A stretch of 25,288 nt of DNA from a virus. Both the position numbers and the translations under genes were made by a program. The stretch is taken from IMG/VR virus record IMGVR_UViG_3300042477_000211, positions 1 to 25,288 of that record; one strand, given 5' to 3'. Below the pieces are notes generated by a model. The model was not told where the DNA came from, searched no databases, and was given only the letters and a program-made list of their open reading frames with translations. Numbering within the stretch: the stretch's first letter is position 1; every line of letters begins with the position of its first letter. This document shows positions 1 to 5,723 of the stretch, in pieces.

Positions 1-1
1 G

Positions 2-142
2 AAGGCTCGCGAAAATTGGACACCTGAATATTTGGAAAAGGTTAGAGAGCGAAGTAGAACTTATTACAAAAACAATAAAGAAAAATTATTAGCCAATATG
101 GCTATTTATCGAGAAAACAAAAAAAAGAATCATGTTAACTGA
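2..142 (+). CDS. C-terminal fragment of a small basic protein (5' end outside window)
   Basis: An open frame runs from the window edge to a TGA at 140-142 and encodes about 46 residues rich in Lys, Arg, Glu and Asn (for example RSRTYYKNNKEKLLANMAIY). The start lies outside the window. Spaced YYKNNKEK-type stretches are common in the helical parts of small HNH-type or DNA-binding phage proteins, but no catalytic motif is visible, so no function is assigned. The stop overlaps the start of the next gene, which fits an operon. Confidence 0.5.
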   Translation, partial: KARENWTPEYLEKVRERSRTYYKNNKEKLLANMAIYRENKKKNHVN

Positions 143-260
143 AAACGAAAAGCAAAAATTAATTAAAGACGCTGCCAGTATCTTTATTGCAGCTGGAGGC
201 ATTATAACTTTAGCCTTCGCCATTTACTTTATTATTGACACTTTAAAAAAATGGTACTAA
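132..260 (+). CDS. small single-pass membrane protein, 42 aa
   Basis: ATG at 132 overlaps the end of the upstream frame, and the TAA at 258-260 overlaps the next ATG by one base. The product has a charged N-terminus (MLTENEKQKLIKD), one hydrophobic helix at about residues 14-36 (roughly ASIFIAAGGIITLAFAIYF) and a short basic tail ending KKWY. It looks like a phage-encoded inner-membrane miniprotein. The tight overlaps on both sides support it being real, but I do not recognise a family and assign no function. Confidence 0.55.
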   Translation: MLTENEKQKLIKDAASIFIAAGGIITLAFAIYFIIDTLKKWY

Positions 261-397
261 TGAAATACGAGATAAGATGGAAAACAGGAAAAGTGATAAC
301 CGATGCACCAAACATTGAAGAAGCCATTAAGAAATTTAAAGAGTTAAGAATTGAGGTTCCAGACAAAGAAATAAGTATTGCATCATTTGGTAAGTAG
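260..397 (+). CDS. small hypothetical protein, 45 aa
   Basis: The start overlaps the previous stop (TAATG), a sign of translational coupling. The product begins MKYEIRWKTGKVITDAPNIE and looks like a small beta-beta-alpha protein: a short strand pair, then a helix with EEAIKKFKEL, then a short strand. I do not recognise a family. A strong terminator follows about 20 bases downstream, so this is the last gene of the unit entering from the left edge. Confidence 0.55.
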   Translation: MKYEIRWKTGKVITDAPNIEEAIKKFKELRIEVPDKEISIASFGK

Positions 398-417
398 GTT
401 AATTTAGGTTGATTTTG

Positions 418-449
418 TCCCGTATCATTTTGGTACGGGATTTTTTTTT
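418..449 (+). terminator. rho-independent terminator
   Basis: The arms TCCCGTA and TACGGGA pair, extended by one T-G and one C-G pair to a 9-bp stem around an ATTTT loop. Nine consecutive T residues follow directly (441-449). It sits 20 bases after the last stop codon of the leftmost gene group and separates that group from the next operon. Confidence 0.9.
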
Positions 450-537
450 AAATAAATACACAAATATTTTTTTATATAATTATTTATATATAAATTTACG
501 TATCGAAACGATTATTTACCATTAAAAAACAACCAAA
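450..537 (+). promoter_or_regulatory. AT-rich promoter-bearing leader (exact promoter not resolved)
   Basis: This gap lies between a strong terminator and the first gene of the next + strand operon, so a promoter is expected. It is almost entirely A/T. The best match to the Bacteroidetes -7 element TAnnTTTG is TAAATTTA at 491-498, and I see no clear TTTG -33 box at the right distance. A small palindrome, ATCG-AAA-CGAT (502-512), lies just downstream and could be an operator. The leader ends in an A-rich stretch directly before the ATG, typical of Bacteroidetes initiation. The promoter is inferred mainly from position. Confidence 0.35.
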
Positions 538-795
538 ATGACAACAATTTTTACAGTGATGTACTTTGGCAATGCCAAAAAATACCAAGATTTATGCGAA
601 GAAGTAGGAGCTTCTTCAAAAAGACATGCAGTTGAGAAGGTTTACTCTAAAATGCGAAATGAAGATTATTTTCCAGAGGATGAATTTGTTTACGGTGGAC
701 GTGTTCGCGATTGTGACGGTAACATAATTGCAGAACAAGGAGACGAAACAATCGAATACGACGGTGGATATTTTTACGCAGAACCTTTAATTTAA
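538..795 (+). CDS. hypothetical acidic protein, 85 aa
   Basis: This is the first gene after the terminator and AT-rich leader. The 85-residue product is acidic, with clusters such as EDYFPEDEF and GDETIEYDGG. The order of predicted elements is strand-helix-strand: an N-terminal strand (TIFTVMYFG), a helix over about residues 14-40 (QDLCEEVGASSKRHAVEKVYSKM) and a beta-rich C-terminal half. There is no signal peptide or membrane segment. I do not recognise a family. The next gene follows five bases after the stop, so the two are probably co-transcribed. Confidence 0.6.
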   Translation: MTTIFTVMYFGNAKKYQDLCEEVGASSKRHAVEKVYSKMRNEDYFPEDEFVYGGRVRDCDGNIIAEQGDETIEYDGGYFYAEPLI

Positions 796-800
796 TAGTC

Positions 801-1646
801 ATGAAAGAACCAATTATTGAAACTTACGTACCACAAAATAAACGGCTACCATATCAGGTAGCTGCTGGAATTGGAATTGCTTTTGTTGTAGGGTTGATTT
901 ATAGCCCAATAAATACGCAATACAATTATACTTCATTCGTACCCATCATTGAACGCGATACAGTGTATGTTCACAAAATTACTACCCTGACATTTCCTGC
1001 AAAGGAAGAAAGCAAAGAGATAGATGAAGAAGCATACGGATCTCGCTCTTATGGATGGGAAGTGCGTAAATTATCAGGTGAACAACTTCGCCAAACATTA
1101 GAAGGTAGAGGATTCAGAAACTTAAAAGGAGTTGATAAGTCAAAATTACGTCGTATATATATAGCTTATTGCTACGAATCAATGCTAATGAACGTACATC
1201 TATTGACTGATTTCCCTATTTCTATGATTTATAGCTTCTTTATTATTGAGGCTACCAGTGCAGGAATAGAAACTGAATTGTGGCGTAAACACGCAAACGC
1301 TGGAGGGGTGAAAGCTCTAAAAGGGCAACAAACTGTAACCTATAGAACTCGTGAAGTAATTCGTGGTAAAAACAGATATATCCGCGCTAAATTTATGAAG
1401 GCATCCAACACCGAAGAAGGCATGAAGTTGTGGGCCAGCGTTCTAAATTCTGGTAGGTACGCTGATTGCAAAAAGGCAAATTACAAAATTAAAGGAATCA
1501 AATTGTACGAATCTATTTGCAAATGTGTCTATAAAAGTGGCTACCATACAGATAGAGATTACAAATTTCGCGCCTCTTTAATGGCTGAATATTGGCAGAT
1601 TAAGAAGAATAATTTTCCGTTAAAAAAGAGAACCAACGAATTTTAA
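801..1646 (+). CDS. membrane-anchored glucosaminidase-like (GH73/FlgJ-type) cell-wall hydrolase
   Basis: The 281-residue product has a short cytoplasmic N-terminus, one membrane helix at about residues 18-36 and a linker. The C-terminal domain (about 115-268) resembles N-acetylglucosaminidases of the GH73/FlgJ group that cut peptidoglycan glycan chains. What I see: FPISMIYSFFIIEATSAGIETELW aligns in pattern to the family's 'IP.s..laQ..lEs..G.S.La' segment, placing the catalytic Glu at E150. HANAGGVK matches the following 'NN.fGiK' turn, and EEGMKLWASVLNSGRYADC and YHTDRDYKFRASLM match later family landmarks. The anchor implies action from the inner membrane into the periplasm. It sits in the small + strand operon, not beside the holin and amidase of the - strand block. 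Family membership is inferred from pattern, not from a search. Confidence 0.65.
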   Translation: MKEPIIETYVPQNKRLPYQVAAGIGIAFVVGLIYSPINTQYNYTSFVPIIERDTVYVHKITTLTFPAKEESKEIDEEAYGSRSYGWEVRKLSGEQLRQTLEGRGFRNLKGVDKSKLRRIYIAYCYESMLMNVHLLTDFPISMIYSFFIIEATSAGIETELWRKHANAGGVKALKGQQTVTYRTREVIRGKNRYIRAKFMKASNTEEGMKLWASVLNSGRYADCKKANYKIKGIKLYESICKCVYKSGYHTDRDYKFRASLMAEYWQIKKNNFPLKKRTNEF

Positions 1647-1665
1647 ACATTAAAAACCAAACATC

Positions 1666-1899
1666 ATGACTTTAGAGCAAGCTAAACAAGCATCTGTTAT
1701 TTTACAGAAAATAGATAGAAATAAAGAAATTATAAATAATTTAAAATTTAAAAAAACACATGACATAAAATTTGGCAGAATCAATGAAAGTAGTTTTATT
1801 ATTCTTGACAAAGAACTTATAGATACTATTGTGGATCATTCTCTTCATGAATTAACAGAAGAAATTTGGGAACTAGAACAAGAACTTAAATTATTATAA
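1666..1899 (+). CDS. hypothetical small helical protein, 77 aa
   Basis: This product is mostly charged helix: one helix at about residues 2-27 (EQAKQASVILQKIDRNKEII) and another at about 47-77 ending EIWELEQELKLL, both with heptad-like spacing that suggests a coiled coil. There is no membrane segment or signal peptide. It lies 19 bases after the glucosaminidase-like gene and 19 bases before a polytopic membrane protein gene, so it is probably part of the same operon. I do not recognise a family. Such short coiled-coil proteins in phages can be adaptors or regulators, but nothing here decides that. Confidence 0.55.
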   Translation: MTLEQAKQASVILQKIDRNKEIINNLKFKKTHDIKFGRINESSFIILDKELIDTIVDHSLHELTEEIWELEQELKLL

Positions 1900-1918
1900 A
1901 CAAAAAACAACGAACAAA

Positions 1919-2455
1919 ATGGAAAAGAATTTTAACAATTTGCAGTTTAAGTGGACTTTTGAAAGCATTAGCGATAATATTCCTACGATTATGCTGGCCA
2001 CGATTGTTTTAACTTATGGTATCAACGCCTATTTAACTGCTATCTTTCTCCCAATAGATTTTTGGTTAGCTATCATTGCAGCTAGTATTTTACAATTAGG
2101 GCGTTTTGCAGTCGTTTTTATGGACTTTTTAAACCCAACTAAAGGAAGAAGCACTTACCCACCTAAAATAGCATTAGGCGCAACGATTGTAGCTTTAATT
2201 GAAATATTCTTTGGATTACAGGAACATTATGAAGGTGGGGAATATATAACCATGTTTTTATTTGTTGGAACTATTATAGTTTTTGGTTATCTTTTGGAGA
2301 TAAATTTCGTAGATAAAGGGGTAGAAGCCTACGGTATTAATGAGCCAAAAATTATAAGAAGGAGGAAACGGAGAATAATTATAAAGAATGTTCCGGAAGA
2401 TCTTCCAAAACAAGTCAGGCGCAATATTACTTCATTTCAATTATCATTATTTTAA
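1919..2455 (+). CDS. polytopic membrane protein, about four membrane helices
   Basis: Hydrophobic segments at about residues 22-40, 46-68, 82-100 and 109-127 predict four membrane helices. A strongly basic C-terminal tail follows (IIRRRKRRIIIK at about 145-156). Loops are short, and a Pro/Lys-rich loop follows helix 2 (LNPTKGRSTYPPK). I recognise no enzymatic motif. Its size, helix count and cationic tail would allow a holin-like role, and it is two genes after a membrane-anchored cell-wall hydrolase, but the block at 4725-5126 already supplies a better holin. Treat it as a phage membrane protein of unknown function. The next gene starts two bases after its stop. Confidence 0.6.
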   Translation: MEKNFNNLQFKWTFESISDNIPTIMLATIVLTYGINAYLTAIFLPIDFWLAIIAASILQLGRFAVVFMDFLNPTKGRSTYPPKIALGATIVALIEIFFGLQEHYEGGEYITMFLFVGTIIVFGYLLEINFVDKGVEAYGINEPKIIRRRKRRIIIKNVPEDLPKQVRRNITSFQLSLF

Positions 2456-2457
2456 TT

Positions 2458-2853
2458 ATGGAAAAAGAATTTGTAAGCTATGAAATTGCTTTAAAACTTA
2501 AAGAACTTGGATTTGATGAGCCTTGTTTTACATATTACTATAACATTAGTGGTAATATAAGAACAGGTATAGAAGTTCATATACACAATGCTTGGACATA
2601 CGCAGGCACTAAGAAATTAGCAACTACCTTAGCACCATTATACCAGCAAGTATTTAAATGGCTTAGAAATAAGTATGATATAGATTTTAGTATCAATACG
2701 ACTTATTCTAGGTATAATGAAAATACAATTAAAAAATATAGTGGAGTTATTAATAATAAAACTGTATATATAAATGTCGGTTTTTACGACAACTACGAAG
2801 AAGCTCAACTTGCAGGTTTGCAAAAAATGATTGAAATAATTGAAAACAAATGA
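2458..2853 (+). CDS. conserved hypothetical protein of Bacteroidetes phages, 131 aa
   Basis: The opening EFVSYEIALKLKELGFDEPC, the central YQQVFKWLRNKYDIDFSI and the C-terminal YEEAQLAGLQKMIEII match a pattern I know from many small proteins in Bacteroidetes phages and prophages, always annotated hypothetical. The layout is an N-terminal helix, a beta region with aromatic residues, a central helix with W and Y, and a final helix after the 'Y.nYEEAqla' segment. No enzymatic motif is evident. It starts two bases after the previous stop and overlaps the RuvC-like gene by four bases (ATGA), indicating translational coupling. Confidence 0.7.
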   Translation: MEKEFVSYEIALKLKELGFDEPCFTYYYNISGNIRTGIEVHIHNAWTYAGTKKLATTLAPLYQQVFKWLRNKYDIDFSINTTYSRYNENTIKKYSGVINNKTVYINVGFYDNYEEAQLAGLQKMIEIIENK

Positions 2854-3341
2854 GAACATACATAGGAGTTGACCCAGCAATTAGATTAAACGGAATGGCA
2901 GCGTGTTTTATTAAGCCAAATAAAGAAGTTGAATTTAAAAAATACAAAAGATTTGTAGATTTTTTGGAAGACTCTTTTCACTGGCATAAAGATTATAAAA
3001 ACGCTGTTGTTTTAGTGGAAGATAGTAGCCTCCAGAATGTAACTTTCAACTCTTCCATTAACCGCGCGATTCTTTCCCGTATGTCTCGAAATGCTGGCAT
3101 GAACCAAGCGGCTTCAAGAATAGCTTACGAATGGATTAAGGAGCAAGGTTGTGAAGCCTACAATATTTCCCCGGAACAAAAGGGTAAAAAATGGGGAAAG
3201 GAAATATTCATGAAAGTCTTTCAAAATGAAGGCTACAAATTTGAACCAAATTTTAAACCAGCCAAAATAAGTCAGGACGAAATAGATTGTTTTACTCTTG
3301 CTTTACAGGCTAAAAATTATCAAAAACATGGAAAAAAATAA
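2850..3341 (+). CDS. RuvC-like Holliday-junction resolvase (RNase H fold)
   Basis: The 163-residue product has acidic positions expected of RuvC-type resolvases: IGVDPA (D8) on the first strand, VVLVED (E57) on a later strand, and SQDEIDCFTLAL (D143 and D146) at the start of the last helix, which would bind two metal ions. The central segment SINRAILSRMSRNAGMNQAA resembles the helix of RuvC-like proteins that checks for an earlier resolved site. Phage RuvC homologues cleave branched DNA during recombination or clear branches before packaging. It is the penultimate gene of the + strand block, overlapping both neighbours. The family call is by motif only; a RuvC-fold nuclease of other specificity is possible. 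Confidence 0.65.
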   Translation: MRTYIGVDPAIRLNGMAACFIKPNKEVEFKKYKRFVDFLEDSFHWHKDYKNAVVLVEDSSLQNVTFNSSINRAILSRMSRNAGMNQAASRIAYEWIKEQGCEAYNISPEQKGKKWGKEIFMKVFQNEGYKFEPNFKPAKISQDEIDCFTLALQAKNYQKHGKK

Positions 3342-3615
3342 TGAAATGATAGACGGTATTAGCGTTGCTACATGGAAAGAGATTGAAAAAATTTCTAAGC
3401 AATACCCAAAATCGATTAGATTTGCCGAGGGCACGCAAGCAAAATTATTCATTCTTAAATTTTACCTTGAGCCTTTGATGAAAGATGAACGCGCACCGAT
3501 GGACATGATGGAGCCTGGAAGGATGATAACAATAGCGTACAGATTTTATAAAGAATCCGAAGGCGATAATATTAAAGATTTATCGTTAACTTTATTAAAG
3601 AAATATATTAATTAG
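3328..3615 (+). CDS. hypothetical protein, about 95 aa, last gene of + strand operon
   Basis: I prefer the ATG at 3328 (MEKNNEMIDGISVATWKEIE), which overlaps the end of the RuvC-like gene by 14 bases. A longer frame from 3298 overlaps more deeply and adds a basic stretch (LYRLKIIKN) that looks like read-through of the other frame. An ATG at 3346 (MIDGISVATW) is also possible. The product is mostly helical, with ATWKEIEKISKQYP and a C-terminal IKDLSLTLLKKYI. I do not recognise a family. A terminator follows 34 bases after the stop, and the opposing late operon ends 72 bases away. Confidence 0.6.
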   Translation: MEKNNEMIDGISVATWKEIEKISKQYPKSIRFAEGTQAKLFILKFYLEPLMKDERAPMDMMEPGRMITIAYRFYKESEGDNIKDLSLTLLKKYIN

Positions 3616-3648
3616 GTTGATTACATTTTGTTAATTAGTGGTAATATC

Positions 3649-3675
3649 GGGGTGACATTTGCGTTGCCCCTTTTT
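3649..3675 (+). terminator. rho-independent terminator of the + strand operon
   Basis: GGGG (3649-3652) pairs with CCCC (3667-3670). T-G, G-T, A-T and C-G pairs extend the stem to eight pairs, followed by TTTTT (3671-3675) and TATTTA. On the opposite strand the two wobble pairs become C-A mismatches and no T tract follows, so it works for the + strand operon only. It lies between the two convergent operons. Confidence 0.7.
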
Positions 3676-3686
3676 ATTTAAGCATC

Positions 3687-4343
3687 TTACAAACCTATTT
3701 TTTCTATATAATCACCAACCGCCCTAGCATGACACAAGGCTATATTTTTTTGAAAGTCTGTATCAAACATTAATTTAGCATCATGATAATTTGTGAAAAA
3801 ACCGTTTTCAGACAAAACCGCGGGCATATTGGTTTGCGTTAAAACGTGAAATTTAGCTTCTTTGTCGTGATCCCCGTCGGTTGTATCAGGCCTAAAAACC
3901 CAATTAGGAAATTTTGATTTTACCTCTTTAAATAAAATTTCTGCGTAAATATCGGATTTGGTTTGTCCTGGGGATGTAAACACCTCCCAACCTCTAGCAC
4001 TTTTATTTTCTGCAGCATTTCCGTGAATGCTTAGATATATCGATCCTTTAAAGTTTTTGGCTGCAAAATTAGCCTTTTGTACTCTCTTGCTTAAAGGTGT
4101 ATCTATTATTTCATCATAAACTTTCATTGTGGTCATTCCCCAATCATTCAAATAATTTTCAATGAGATTGGTGACGGCCCGATTAAACACGCCCTCAAAG
4201 AACCATCCATAAGAATGAAATTTGCCATTGTTGTGTTGGCTACATTTTGATGGGAAAGTAGTATATCCATTAGGTAATTTTACTTTAGGATTAATGCCAC
4301 CATGACCAGCATCCAAAAATATACAAAAATCTTTTTTGTCCAT
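3687..4343 (-). CDS. N-acetylmuramoyl-L-alanine amidase (Amidase_3), phage endolysin
   Basis: The 218-residue protein is a stand-alone zinc amidase that cuts the bond between N-acetylmuramic acid and the peptide stem. Clear Amidase_3 motifs appear in order: FLDAGHGG (zinc ligand H14), GWFFEG (zinc ligand E50), YLSIHGNA (zinc ligand H107) and MPAVLSENGFFTN with catalytic E179. A long loop between DAGHGG and FEG and the TDGDHDKEAKFHVL segment also match this phage group. There is no signal peptide and no cell-wall binding domain, so it should depend on the holin for release. It is the last gene of the late block, after the holin and a small unknown gene, with a hairpin in its leader. Confidence 0.93.
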   Translation of the reverse strand: MDKKDFCIFLDAGHGGINPKVKLPNGYTTFPSKCSQHNNGKFHSYGWFFEGVFNRAVTNLIENYLNDWGMTTMKVYDEIIDTPLSKRVQKANFAAKNFKGSIYLSIHGNAAENKSARGWEVFTSPGQTKSDIYAEILFKEVKSKFPNWVFRPDTTDGDHDKEAKFHVLTQTNMPAVLSENGFFTNYHDAKLMFDTDFQKNIALCHARAVGDYIEKIGL

Positions 4344-4358
4344 AATTTTAATTTTTAA

Positions 4359-4384
4359 GGGGAATAGAAATCAATCTACTCCCC
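4359..4384 (-). other. hairpin in the leader upstream of the amidase gene
   Basis: Read on the - strand, GGGGAGTAGA (4384-4375) and TCTATTCCCC (4368-4359) form a 10-bp stem with one G-T wobble around a six-base loop. It lies 16-41 bases upstream of the amidase ATG. An A-rich stretch, not a T tract, follows it, so it is unlikely to be an intrinsic terminator. It could stabilise the amidase mRNA, be a processing site, or tune translation. Confidence 0.6.
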
Positions 4385-4420
4385 TCGGCACTAAGGTAGC
4401 GATTCTTCTGCGCCTATATT

Positions 4421-4714
4421 TTACAAACGAAATCCGATAAGTGAAAAAGCTGCGGAAACCAAAGAAAACTTAGCAGGTACTTTTATTTCTATCTCTTTTC
4501 CGGCACATTCTTTTGATGTTTCCTTTATTTTGTCCCAAATGATTTGAGCGAGTTGAATGTACTCGCGCCAAGTAAACTTAATTTTGTTGTTTTCTAAATG
4601 TACGTTTATTTCTCCAGCTAATTGGGCAAAATTCATTGAGTAGCATTGAATGTCACCAAGTGGACTTTTTACTGTGTCGGCTGATTTTAAAGCCTCTTTA
4701 AGATTAGTATTCAT
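4421..4714 (-). CDS. hypothetical protein in the lysis cassette, 97 aa
   Basis: The 97-residue product begins MNTNLKEALKSADTVKSPLG. Its middle is helical (NFAQLAGEINVHLENNKIKFTWREYIQLAQIIWDKIKE, in two helices), and the end IKVPAKFSLVSAAFSLIGFRL is hydrophobic but too short and late to be a confident membrane segment. There is no signal peptide. It starts 10 bases after the holin stop and precedes the amidase leader, so a lysis-related role is suggested by position only. I do not recognise a family. It lacks the lipobox or coiled-coil layout expected of a spanin. Confidence 0.6.
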   Translation of the reverse strand: MNTNLKEALKSADTVKSPLGDIQCYSMNFAQLAGEINVHLENNKIKFTWREYIQLAQIIWDKIKETSKECAGKEIEIKVPAKFSLVSAAFSLIGFRL

Positions 4715-4724
4715 ATTATTTGTT

Positions 4725-5126
4725 TTAACGATTAAAAAAACGTGTGATTAAAACGCCAAGATTTACCCCTGTGATGCGTTTTATATTTTCCGAAATAGAA
4801 TACAACTCCACCGTCGCAATTAAGAACGCTGCCATGTACGTTATGTTAGGAAGGCTAAACGTATTCCTTGCACCCTCGAATATAAGGATAGCACAGAAAT
4901 AAACGACTATCTTTTCCATTGTGCGATAAAGCCCTTTACTATTTATCTTTTGCCCTTCCTTCTTTGCCGCGATGATACCCGTCGCCATGTCACCAAAAAC
5001 TACGAAAATTGTAAAAATCAAGAATCCTTTAATCGGAACAAAAAACGAAAATATCCAGCCACAACAAATAGCGTATGTTATTTTCTCCCATCCAAGGTGC
5101 AAAAGGTTTATTAAGGTTGCTTTCAT
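4725..5126 (-). CDS. phage holin (toxin secretion/phage lysis holin family)
   Basis: The 133-residue product has hydrophobic segments at about residues 17-30, 33-53, 70-86 and 92-108. Diagnostic features are FGDMATGIIAAKKEGQKINS, then GLYRTMEKIVVY, and a C-terminal ELYSISENIKRITG, matching the 'D..TGi.aA.k.....SskG' and 'E..SI.EN..rl' pattern of the phage_holin_4 (Bhl/TIGR01593-like) family. These proteins pore the inner membrane so the endolysin can reach peptidoglycan. The start overlaps the previous stop by one base (TAATG), and the amidase lies two genes downstream. Confidence 0.85.
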   Translation of the reverse strand: MKATLINLLHLGWEKITYAICCGWIFSFFVPIKGFLIFTIFVVFGDMATGIIAAKKEGQKINSKGLYRTMEKIVVYFCAILIFEGARNTFSLPNITYMAAFLIATVELYSISENIKRITGVNLGVLITRFFNR

Positions 5127-5722
5127 TATTCAAGTTTTATTAATCTCACATCACCATCCACGGTTGCAAATTTGCCATCAGCATATTTATACAAGTCGTA
5201 TTTAATACCGTTAAAGGCAAAGGAAACTTGATTGGTAAATGTAGATAAAAGTAAGTTGGTTGAAATGGTGTACACTTTGCCGTTGTCAGGATTAAAAATT
5301 AAACGCTTGTTGTTGTTTAACTCAATAACTCCATCAATGATTTCACCGTTAAAATTTAGCCTCCAGTCTCCGATAAACTTTGCCGTGTCTCTTTGAGCCG
5401 TTGTAAAATAGACAGGCTTACCGCTTATTTGAACGTGCAAATCATTGTAGTAATTAATCCTTTGCACGGCTTTACCCTTTGTAATAATAGGCTTTGCATG
5501 AATGGCTAACGTGTTGCTTTGCCTTTCAGCATCGGTTACAAGGCTTTGAATGGCAGTTGCACTATCGCCCAATATTTGCTTTGAGCCCGTGACTGTGCTA
5601 TCAGACAAAGTAGTTTGTTGAATAATGTAATAAATGGCTCCTTGCTTTTGTATGTACACAGTGTCTTTGACAACGTCTTGCGCAAAAGAAAACAAGGGAA
5701 GGAATAAAAATAGGTATCTCAT
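5126..5722 (-). CDS. exported protein of unknown function with Sec signal peptide, 198 aa
   Basis: I chose the ATG at 5722 (MRYLFLFLPLFSFAQDVVKD). It lies one base past the previous stop and gives a compact signal peptide ending FSFAQ, the usual Bacteroidetes cleavage context. A longer frame starting 36 bases upstream would overlap the previous gene and bury the signal. The mature part has a Ser/Thr/Gln-rich helical first half (SATAIQSLVTDAERQSNTLA) and a beta-rich C-terminal domain with WRLNFNGEIIDGVIELNNNK and FAFNGIKYDLYKYADGKF. It has no cysteine, hence no lipobox. It sits between the S74 fibre and the holin. It may be a tail accessory or a periplasmic lysis helper; I do not recognise a family. 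Confidence 0.65.
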   Translation of the reverse strand: MRYLFLFLPLFSFAQDVVKDTVYIQKQGAIYYIIQQTTLSDSTVTGSKQILGDSATAIQSLVTDAERQSNTLAIHAKPIITKGKAVQRINYYNDLHVQISGKPVYFTTAQRDTAKFIGDWRLNFNGEIIDGVIELNNNKRLIFNPDNGKVYTISTNLLLSTFTNQVSFAFNGIKYDLYKYADGKFATVDGDVRLIKLE

Positions 5723-5723
5723 T

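Noticed and set aside
2638-2947. Two short - strand frames opposite the 131-residue gene and the RuvC-like gene
   Set aside because: Phe/Ile-rich antisense of well-supported + strand genes that have coupled starts.
4359-4384. Amidase-leader hairpin as a terminator
   Set aside because: No T tract follows on either strand; kept instead as an RNA element of unknown role.
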